Source: Thiotrichales bacterium (GTDB lineage Bacteria; Pseudomonadota; Gammaproteobacteria; Thiomicrospirales; Thiomicrospiraceae). From it: DNA of 7,204 bases. Shown piece by piece: positions 1 to 4,805 of this stretch (its first letter is position 1; every line of letters begins with the position of its first letter). The position numbers and the translations under genes were made by a program. The stretch lies in NCBI GenBank assembly GCA_027036095.1, contig JALVTA010000123.1, forward strand, positions 1 to 7,204. Direction: 5' to 3'. Below the pieces are notes generated by a model. The model was not told the DNA's origin and made no database searches. It saw only the letters and a list, made by a program, of their open reading frames with translations.

Positions 1-349
1 TCAACGGCCCGGCCGGCTCGCCGGTCAGTGGCAGCTTCCAGCGGTAACCGTCACTGTCCGCTGGCATGGGGCGGGCAGGGGGCTGAAGCGGACTCAGCTC
101 GATGATCAGCCCTTTGAGGCGCTGGTTGGCCTGAATGTGCAGGGTCCTGCCCTGCCGTTGCAGGGTGAGCACAAAGTCCTGATGAGTGAGCGTGCAGCCT
201 TTCGAGAGCACGCAAGGGGCCTCTGTCAGGGTCAGGGCTGTCAGTGCGCCCGGCGGCTGGTCCTTTTTCAGATACCAGTCGGTCAGGGCGTAGCCGACAA
301 ATGCCAGAAACGGCACCATGATGGCGGCCAGCAGAAAGTGCTTTTTCAT
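1..349 (-). CDS. Unrecognised membrane-anchored protein, 3' part outside window
   Basis: I do not recognise the family. The frame opens with ATG at 349 and stays open for 116 codons to the left edge, so the C-terminus is missing. The start is supported by AAGGAGA (complement of 355-361) five bases upstream. The protein begins MKKHF and has one hydrophobic stretch at about residues 5-22, followed by a charged segment (DWYLKKD). This suggests a single N-terminal membrane anchor or uncleaved signal, with the rest probably in the periplasm. Two cysteines, C46 and C52, lie close together and could form a disulfide if the domain is exported. Residues 55-85 look beta-rich, alternating hydrophobic and polar residues, and residues 86-97 are proline-rich. 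It lies downstream of the symporter operon on the same strand but beyond that operon's terminator. No convincing promoter is visible in the short gap, so expression may depend on read-through. The open frame, start and RBS are direct observations; location and fold are inferences. Confidence 0.75.
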   Translation of the reverse strand, partial: MKKHFLLAAIMVPFLAFVGYALTDWYLKKDQPPGALTALTLTEAPCVLSKGCTLTHQDFVLTLQRQGRTLHIQANQRLKGLIIELSPLQPPARPMPADSDGYRWKLPLTGEPAGPL

Positions 350-395
350 GGGGGTCTCCTTTTTCAGCACTCCGCGCTTTCCGGCACGGCGTGTT

Positions 396-421
396 GAAAA
401 AGCCCCGCGCTCGGGCGGGGC
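396..421 (-). terminator. Intrinsic terminator after the symporter gene
   Basis: A 7-bp GC-only stem pairs GCCCCGC (402-408) with GCGGGGC (415-421) around a 6-nt loop. On the minus strand it is followed by TTTTTC (complement of 396-401). It begins 25 nt past the symporter stop codon, where an operon terminator is expected. On the plus strand the hairpin is followed by GAAAA rather than T, so it should work only leftward. Confidence 0.85.
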
Positions 422-445
422 GAAAACCTGTCGGTCCAGCAGGGA

Positions 446-2230
446 TCAGTGAGCGCCCTGAACGACGCTCTTGCTGCCCTTGGGTACACGGATGTCGTCC
501 ACCAGATCTTGAATGTGGACCGGTGTGGGCGATGTGAACTTGGTAACCAGGAAGGCGACGATGAAGTTCACCAGCGCACCGACGGCGCCAAAGGCATTGG
601 GGCTGATGCCGAAGAACCAGTTGGCCGGCATGTCACCCAGGAAGGCCGTACCCGGAATGAACATGATGCCCTTGTGCTGGAACACATAGAGCAGGGTCAC
701 GCCCATGCCGGCGATCATGCCCCAGATGGCCCCTTCACGGTTGATGTGCTTGAAGAAGATGCCCATGATCAGCGCCGGGAACAGGGAGGCTGCTGCCAGA
801 CCGAAGGCAATGGCTACCGTTCCGGCGGCGAAATCCGGCGGGTTGAGGCCCAGATAGCCGGCCAGCAACACGGTGAGCGCCATGGCGATGCGGCTGGCAC
901 GCAGCTCGGCCCGCTCGCTCATGTCGCGAACTACCAGCCCCTTGAGGATGTCATGGGAGATGGCCGAAGCGATGGCCAGCAGCAGGCCCGCCGCCGTGGA
1001 CAGCGCCGCCGCCAGACCGCCGGCCACCACCAGCGCGATCACCCAGTTGGGCAGACCGGCGATTTCCGGGTTGGCCAGCACCATGATGTCACGGTCCACC
1101 TTCAGTTCGGAGCCCTTCCAGCCCCACTGTTCGGCTTGCTTGGCGAACTCGGGGTTCTTGTCGTTGTAGTACTGGATGCGGCCGTCACCGTTCTTGTCCT
1201 CGAATTTGAGCAGGCCTGTGGTTTCCCACTTCTTGAACCACTCGGGGCGCTGTTCGTAGGGCAGGTTCCCCTCCGGAGAGCCGACCGGGCCGGTCTGGAT
1301 GGTGTCCATCAGGTTCAGGCGTGCCATGCCGCCTACAGCCGGGGCGACGGTATAGAGCAGAGCGATGAACACCAGCGCCCAGCCGGCGGAGAGGCGGGCA
1401 TCACGCACGGTGCGCACGGTGAAGAAGCGCATGATGACATGCGGCAGACCCGCGGTACCGATCATCAGCGTCAGGGTATAGACGAACATGTTGAGATCGT
1501 TGCCCATCACCTGGGTGGTGTAGCGGTTGAAGCCCAGATCCACCAGCAGCTGATCCAGCTTGTCCAGCACATAGGTGCCGTCCGAGAGCAGGCGGTCGCC
1601 CAGACCCAGCTGCGGCAGCGGGTTGCCGGTCAGATGCAGGGAAATGAAGATCGCCGGCACGGTGTAGGCGGTGATCAGCACCACATACTGGGCGATCTGG
1701 GTGTAGGTGATACCCTTCATGCCGCCCAGTACGGCGTAGAAGAACACGATGGCCATGCCCACGTAGAGGCCGGTGTCATAGTCGGTTTCGAGAAAACGCG
1801 AGAAGGCCACACCGATGCCCTTCATCTGGCCGATGACATAGGTGATGGAAGCCAGAATCAGACAGATGACGGCGATGACCCGGGCGGTGTCGGAGTAGTA
1901 GCGCTCGCCGATGAATTCCGGCACGGTGTACTTGCCGAACTTGCGCAGATAGGGCGCCAGCAGCATGGCCAGCAGCACATAGCCGCCGGTCCATCCCATC
2001 AGGAAGACGGAAGCTCCGTAACCGTTGAAGGCGATCAGGCCGGCCATGGAGATGAAGGAGGCCGCCGACATCCAGTCCGCAGCAGTGGCCATGGCGTTGG
2101 CGATCGGGTTAACATTGCCGCCGGCCACATAGAAATCCCCGGTACTCTGTGCCCGGGCCCAGATGGCGATGCCGATATAGAGCGCGAAGGTCGCGCCGAC
2201 GACGATATACGTTAGCGTCTGCAGATCCAT
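446..2230 (-). CDS. Sodium:solute symporter large subunit (SSS family, VC_2705-like; acetate permease ActP-like)
   Basis: This is an inner-membrane secondary transporter that would use the sodium gradient to import a small organic solute. The 594-residue protein has many hydrophobic helices of the LeuT-fold SSS family. Recognisable segments include AADWMSAASFISMAGL (50-65), GTAGLPHVIMRFFTVRT (258-274) and the small-residue helix ALSTAAGLLLAIASAISHD (409-427). The second and third resemble acetate permease ActP, and the third is where the sodium-site Ser/Thr pair of this family lies. A hydrophilic insert at about 305-390 carries an EF-hand-like loop, DKNGDGRIQYYN (345-356). This layout, with a DUF4212 partner immediately upstream, fits the VC_2705-type large subunit and not E. 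coli ActP, whose partner is YjcH (DUF485). ATG at 2230 is preceded by AAGGAGA (complement of 2238-2244), which overlaps the stop codon of the small-subunit gene. Family membership is secure. Acetate or another short carboxylate is inferred from similarity alone. Confidence 0.95.
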   Translation of the reverse strand: MDLQTLTYIVVGATFALYIGIAIWARAQSTGDFYVAGGNVNPIANAMATAADWMSAASFISMAGLIAFNGYGASVFLMGWTGGYVLLAMLLAPYLRKFGKYTVPEFIGERYYSDTARVIAVICLILASITYVIGQMKGIGVAFSRFLETDYDTGLYVGMAIVFFYAVLGGMKGITYTQIAQYVVLITAYTVPAIFISLHLTGNPLPQLGLGDRLLSDGTYVLDKLDQLLVDLGFNRYTTQVMGNDLNMFVYTLTLMIGTAGLPHVIMRFFTVRTVRDARLSAGWALVFIALLYTVAPAVGGMARLNLMDTIQTGPVGSPEGNLPYEQRPEWFKKWETTGLLKFEDKNGDGRIQYYNDKNPEFAKQAEQWGWKGSELKVDRDIMVLANPEIAGLPNWVIALVVAGGLAAALSTAAGLLLAIASAISHDILKGLVVRDMSERAELRASRIAMALTVLLAGYLGLNPPDFAAGTVAIAFGLAAASLFPALIMGIFFKHINREGAIWGMIAGMGVTLLYVFQHKGIMFIPGTAFLGDMPANWFFGISPNAFGAVGALVNFIVAFLVTKFTSPTPVHIQDLVDDIRVPKGSKSVVQGAH

Positions 2231-2242
2231 CAGGTGGTCTCC

Positions 2243-2509
2243 TTATTCTTCGTGAACATCATGCTGGCGATCCAGCCTGTTCATCTTCCAGGCATAGCAG
2301 AACGTCAGGATGATGAAGGCATAGATCGATCCCTGCTGAGCGAACCAGAATCCCAGCGGATAGCCGCCGATGCGGAACTGGTTGAGCACATCGGCCAGCA
2401 GAATGCCGAAACCGTAGGAAACGATGAACCAGATGGTCAGGCAGATGGTCAGCAGGCGCAGATTGGCCCGCCAGTAGGCGTAGTTGTCGAGTCGTGTCTC
2501 TTCGGACAT
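2243..2509 (-). CDS. DUF4212 sodium/solute symporter small subunit
   Basis: This is an 88-residue inner-membrane protein of the DUF4212 family, the small partner of VC_2705-type sodium:solute symporters. It begins MSEETRLDNYAYWRANLRLL; the YWRANLRL segment just before the first helix is typical. Two hydrophobic helices lie at about 18-40 and 57-75, separated by FRIGGYPLGFWFAQQGS, the most characteristic part of the family. The C-terminus is short and charged. The same frame is open upstream to 2653, but ATG at 2509 is chosen because a near-perfect Shine-Dalgarno AAGGAGGT sits six bases before it, and because the upstream extension has no family resemblance. The stop is only 12 nt before the large-subunit start, so the two are surely cotranscribed and probably made in matched amounts. 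The exact role of the small subunit (assembly, stability or transport) is not shown by the sequence. Confidence 0.94.
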   Translation of the reverse strand: MSEETRLDNYAYWRANLRLLTICLTIWFIVSYGFGILLADVLNQFRIGGYPLGFWFAQQGSIYAFIILTFCYAWKMNRLDRQHDVHEE

Positions 2510-2515
2510 GCTGCG

Positions 2516-2523
2516 ACCTCCTT
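2516..2523 (-). promoter_or_regulatory. Shine-Dalgarno of the DUF4212 gene
   Basis: AAGGAGGT on the minus strand, fully complementary to the anti-Shine-Dalgarno core, six bases before ATG at 2509. It fixes the small-subunit start and excludes the longer in-frame reading that begins at 2653. Confidence 0.9.
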
Positions 2524-2550
2524 CTTTTGAGCTCGGGTTGATGTTGTATG

Positions 2551-2580
2551 TATATAGCGTGATGCCCGCATGCAGGCGAA
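2551..2580 (-). promoter_or_regulatory. Possible sigma70 promoter of the symporter operon (weak)
   Basis: On the minus strand a TATATA hexamer (complement of 2551-2556) could be a -10 box, with TTCGCC (complement of 2575-2580) 18 nt upstream as a poor -35. It would give a leader of about 35 nt before the DUF4212 start. The -35 match is weak, so activation by a regulator is possible, or the true promoter lies elsewhere. TATAAG (complement of 2643-2648) is another -10 candidate but has no partner at a suitable distance. Confidence 0.25.
2564..2577. repeat. Imperfect 14-bp palindrome, possible operator
   Basis: GCCCGCATGCAGGC is a dyad centred between 2570 and 2571, with six of seven base pairs matching. 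It lies inside the spacer of the weak minus-strand promoter candidate and upstream of the symporter operon, so a regulator bound there could control that operon. In GC-rich DNA such a short dyad can occur by chance. Confidence 0.3.
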
Positions 2581-2598
2581 AGCATGTTAGCACTGCTC

Positions 2599-2642
2599 TT
2601 TTCCCCGGGTTTTTCATGTTTTTTATGACTGCGGGGAGAAAA
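2599..2642. repeat. Interrupted inverted repeat between the two operons
   Basis: TTTTCCCCG (2599-2607) is matched by CGGGGAGAAAA (2632-2642), a reverse complement with a two-base insertion. The 24-nt spacer contains two tandem T-tract repeats spaced about one helical turn apart. It could be a binding site for a regulator acting on either operon, or simply bent DNA. No T run follows it that would make it a terminator. Confidence 0.3.
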
Positions 2643-2676
2643 CTTATATTCACAACTCTTGAAATGGGCGCTCTAC

Positions 2677-2704
2677 TTGATTATTGATGCGTAGAGACTA
2701 TAAT
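2677..2704 (+). promoter_or_regulatory. Sigma70-type promoter of the rimP-nusA-infB operon
   Basis: TTGATT (2677-2682) matches four of six -35 consensus bases, and TATAAT (2699-2704) is a perfect -10 box. They are separated by 16 nt. Transcription would start near 2711 and run into the rimP leader. It is the best promoter in the window and lies where the essential operon needs one. A second, weaker -10-like TATATT lies at 2645-2650 with a poor -35. Confidence 0.75.
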
Positions 2705-2710
2705 TGTCGA

Positions 2711-2793
2711 GGATAAAAGGCGTAGACGGCTGAGGCTGTCCGCCCCTGCCAGGAGCAGGACGGATCAAACCCCGTTATCAGACGGGGTTTTTT
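2711..2793 (+). ncRNA. Probable rimP leader (terminator-ended attenuator RNA)
   Basis: The untranslated RNA between the promoter and rimP folds into successive hairpins. Hairpin 1 pairs GGCG (2719-2722) with CGCC (2741-2744) and GACGGC (2725-2730) with GCTGTC (2735-2740), with a TGAG tetraloop and a two-base bulge at 2723-2724. Hairpin 2 pairs CCTGC (2745-2749) with GCAGG (2755-2759). The third element is the terminator at 2767-2793. GTCC (2738-2741) can also pair with GGAC (2758-2761), which would extend hairpin 2 at the expense of hairpin 1, so two folds compete. A leader with this position and a Rho-independent 3' end is known in gammaproteobacteria as the rimP leader family. The assignment here rests on position and structure, since I could not run a covariance model. 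The product could also be a short stable RNA of about 80 nt. The signal that permits read-through is unknown. Confidence 0.7.
2767..2793 (+). terminator. Intrinsic terminator in the rimP leader
   Basis: The stem AAACCCCGT (2767-2775) pairs perfectly with ACGGGGTTT (2782-2790) around the loop TATCAG. A run of six T (2788-2793) follows. It lies after the operon's promoter and 22 nt before rimP, so transcription of the essential genes must pass through it. This implies attenuation or constitutive partial read-through. Confidence 0.88.
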
Positions 2794-2815
2794 GTTAAGG
2801 GGTTGATGGAAACGC

Positions 2816-3277
2816 ATGAGTCAGCGACTGGAAGACAGAATTGAACAGATGGTCAGGCCCGCCATCGAAGATTTGGGCTGCGAGTTCTGGGGGTGTGAAT
2901 ACCTGCCGGTGAGCGGGCATGCCACCCTGCGCATCTACATTGACAAGCCGGAAGGGGTGACGGTGGACGACTGCGCCGAAGTCAGCCATGAGGTCAGCGG
3001 CATCCTGGATGTGGAGGATCCCATCTCCGGTGCCTACAACCTGGAGATTTCTTCCCCGGGCGTGGACCGACCGCTGATGAACCCTGACCATTTCAGCCGC
3101 TATGTAGGCGAGGAGGTCGCCGTGCGCACCCATGACCCGGTGCTGGGGCGGCGCAAGTTCAAGGGGCCGCTGCTGTCCGCGGACGAAAGAGGGATCGAAA
3201 TTCTGGTGGATGGCGAGACCTATGCCATCGATTACGACAACATCGACAGGGCCAATCTGGTGCCGCGGTTTGACTGA
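2816..3277 (+). CDS. rimP: Ribosome maturation factor RimP
   Basis: This cytoplasmic protein helps late maturation of the 30S subunit. It is 153 residues long, very close to the E. coli protein (about 150). It aligns along its length, with the strongest family blocks being TLRIYIDKPEGVTVDDCAEV (37-56), ILDVEDPISGAYNLEISSPG (63-82) and DRPL (84-87). The N-terminal alpha/beta domain covers about 1-83, and the C-terminal SH3-like barrel about 88-153, ending IDRANLVPRFD. ATG at 2816 is the first possible start in this frame, because a TGA at 2804-2806 closes it upstream. Its ribosome binding site is poor: AAGGGG (2797-2802) stands 13 nt away, and only GGA (2808-2810) is nearer. Translation may therefore be modest or sensitive to the terminator stem just upstream. 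nusA follows after 15 nt in the usual operon order. Confidence 0.98.
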   Translation: MSQRLEDRIEQMVRPAIEDLGCEFWGCEYLPVSGHATLRIYIDKPEGVTVDDCAEVSHEVSGILDVEDPISGAYNLEISSPGVDRPLMNPDHFSRYVGEEVAVRTHDPVLGRRKFKGPLLSADERGIEILVDGETYAIDYDNIDRANLVPRFD

Positions 3278-3278
3278 C

Positions 3279-3283
3279 GAGGG
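3279..3283 (+). promoter_or_regulatory. Ribosome binding site of nusA
   Basis: GAGGG lies nine bases before ATG at 3293 but directly abuts the in-frame TTG at 3284. The spacing decides for ATG and makes NusA begin MSKNKEIL, in line with the E. coli start MNKEIL. Confidence 0.8.
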
Positions 3284-3292
3284 TTGAAAAAC

Positions 3293-4786
3293 ATGAGCAA
3301 GAACAAGGAAATCCTGCAGATTGTCGAGATCATGTCCAACGAAAAGGGCGTGGACGAGGATGTGATTTTTGAGGCGATCGAGACGGCGCTGGCTACCGCC
3401 ACGCGCAAGAAGCACCATGACGAGATCAACGCCCGCGTCAAAATCGACCGCGAAACCGGCGACTACACCACTTACCGGGTCTGGGAAGTGATCGATGACG
3501 ACGCCGAGGTGGAAGAACATGAAGGCTGGTACATGCGCCTGAGCGAGGCGAAGGCGCGGGATCCGCACGTGGAGGTGGGCGACACCATCAAGGAAGAGAT
3601 CGAGTCGGTCGACTTTGGTCGCATCGGCGCCCAGACGGCCAAGCAGGTCATCATCCAGAAAGTGCGTGAGGCCGAACGCCAGAAGATCGTCAACGACTAC
3701 AAGGACCGGGTTGGCGAGATCGTCTCCGGCCAGGTCAAGCGTGTGGACCGCGGCGATATCATTCTCGACCTGGGCGACAACGTGGAGGCGGTCATTCCCC
3801 GCTCACAGGTCATCCCCCGCGAGCATTTCCGCCTGGGTGAGTGGACGCGCGCCTATCTGCAGAATGTGGAATACCGCCCCCGCGGTCCGCTGCTGCAGTG
3901 TTCCCGCACCTGCAACGAGTTTCTGATCGAGCTGTTCAAGATCGAGGTGCCGGAGATCAACGAGGGCCTGATCGACATCATGGGGGCGGCCCGTGATCCG
4001 GGTGTGCGCGCCAAGGTGGCGGTGCGCTCCAACGATCCCCGGCTGGACGCGGTCGGCGCCTGCATCGGCATGCGCGGCGGCCGGGTCAACGCCGTCAGCG
4101 ATGAACTCAATGGCGAGCGCATCGACATCATCCAGTGGGATGAGAACGACGCTCAGTATGTCATCAACGCCATGGCGCCGGCGGAGATCGTCTCCATCGT
4201 GGTGGACGAGGACAAGCATGTGATGGACCTGGCCGTTGAGGACGAGATGCTTTCCCAGGCCATCGGCAAGAATGGCCAGAACGTGCGTCTGGCCTCCGAG
4301 CTGACCGGCTGGGAGCTGAATGTCATGTCCGCCTCCGAGATGGAGCAGAAGCACGCCAGCGAGGCACAGAAGCTGGTGGAGCTCTTCGTGGAGGCGTTGG
4401 GCGTGGACGAGGAGCTGGCGCAGGTGCTGGTGGAGGAAGGCTTCACCACCCTGGAGGAGGTGGCCTATGTGCCTGCCGCCGAGATGCTGGAGATCGAAGG
4501 TTTTGATGAGGAGCTGGTCGCCGAGTTGAAGCAGCGCGCCAAGGATGCTCTGCTGGCCAAGGCGCTGGCCGAGGAGGAGCAGGAGGAGCTGGGCGAGCCA
4601 GCCGAAGATCTGCTCAACCTGGAAGGCATGACCGAGGAGCTGGCCAGAACCCTGGCGGCCAAGGGCGTGCGCACCCAGGAGGATCTGGCGGAGCTGAGCA
4701 CCGACGAGCTGGTGGAGATGACCGGTCTGGATGAGGACAAGGCCGCTGATCTGATCATGAAGGCCCGTGCGCCCTGGTTTGAATAA
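3293..4786 (+). CDS. nusA: Transcription termination/antitermination factor NusA
   Basis: NusA binds RNA polymerase and the nascent RNA. It promotes pausing and hairpin-dependent termination, and takes part in boxA antitermination on rRNA operons. The 497-residue protein has the full gammaproteobacterial layout. The N-terminal RNA-polymerase-binding domain spans about 1-135 and includes the conserved QTAKQVIIQKVREAER (114-129). The S1 domain spans about 136-205, with GEIVSGQVKRV. KH1 spans about 230-300, with GACIGMRGGRVNAV (255-268), and KH2 about 303-375, with the loop AIGKNGQNVRLAS (323-335). Two acidic repeats at about 365-430 and 440-497 each contain a helix-hairpin-helix-like LEIEGFDEE or LNLEGMTEE segment. 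The second is the repeat that contacts the alpha C-terminal domain in E. coli. One oddity is the end of S1, which reads LLQCSRTCNEF (200-210), with cysteines at 203 and 207 where relatives usually have hydrophobic and small residues. The gene sits between rimP and infB with short gaps and should share their leader control. Confidence 0.98.
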   Translation: MSKNKEILQIVEIMSNEKGVDEDVIFEAIETALATATRKKHHDEINARVKIDRETGDYTTYRVWEVIDDDAEVEEHEGWYMRLSEAKARDPHVEVGDTIKEEIESVDFGRIGAQTAKQVIIQKVREAERQKIVNDYKDRVGEIVSGQVKRVDRGDIILDLGDNVEAVIPRSQVIPREHFRLGEWTRAYLQNVEYRPRGPLLQCSRTCNEFLIELFKIEVPEINEGLIDIMGAARDPGVRAKVAVRSNDPRLDAVGACIGMRGGRVNAVSDELNGERIDIIQWDENDAQYVINAMAPAEIVSIVVDEDKHVMDLAVEDEMLSQAIGKNGQNVRLASELTGWELNVMSASEMEQKHASEAQKLVELFVEALGVDEELAQVLVEEGFTTLEEVAYVPAAEMLEIEGFDEELVAELKQRAKDALLAKALAEEEQEELGEPAEDLLNLEGMTEELARTLAAKGVRTQEDLAELSTDELVEMTGLDEDKAADLIMKARAPWFE

Positions 4787-4805
4787 TTGAGAGGAGGGGC
4801 CGGAG

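Larger units (their letters stand above)
2510..2815. other. Divergent intergenic control region
   Basis: This 306-nt gap separates the leftward symporter operon from the rightward rimP-nusA-infB operon. It is visibly more AT-rich than the genes on either side. From left to right it holds the DUF4212 ribosome binding site, an imperfect palindrome (2564-2577), tandem T-tract repeats (TTTTTCATG at 2610-2618, TTTTTTATG at 2619-2627), an inverted repeat (2599-2607 with 2632-2642), a strong plus-strand promoter (2677-2704), and a structured leader with a terminator (2711-2793). No protein-coding frame in it is credible, and no tRNA cloverleaf could be found. Confidence 0.85.

Noticed and set aside
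137..397. 86-codon plus-strand frame near the left edge
   Set aside because: It runs opposite the unrecognised minus-strand gene and into the terminator, with no ribosome binding site or recognisable product. The minus-strand frame has a good start signal and a plausible membrane anchor.
449..2215. 588-codon open frame opposite the symporter gene
   Set aside because: This antisense frame is rich in His, Gly, Gln and Asp with no hydrophobic core. The minus-strand symporter explains the sequence fully, with a ribosome binding site and family motifs.
2594..2602. boxA-like TGCTCTTTT on the plus strand
   Set aside because: It lies upstream of the predicted rimP promoter and would not be in that operon's RNA. 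A nine-base match is easily due to chance.
2510..2653. N-terminal extension of the DUF4212 protein to ATG at 2653
   Set aside because: The extension crosses the intergenic control region and has no family resemblance. A perfect Shine-Dalgarno sits at the correct distance from ATG at 2509.
2806..2844. 12-codon open frame starting at ATG 2806, a possible leader peptide overlapping rimP
   Set aside because: It follows the terminator instead of preceding it, has no run of regulatory codons, and extends into rimP in another frame. A classical attenuation peptide would lie before the hairpins.
3284..3292. TTG start for NusA at 3284
   Set aside because: GAGGG directly abuts the TTG, leaving no spacing. 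ATG at 3293 has proper spacing and matches the usual NusA N-terminus.
2795..3568. 257-codon open frame antisense to rimP and the start of nusA
   Set aside because: It spans two well-conserved genes on the other strand, has no recognisable domain, and its composition is that of a reverse reading.
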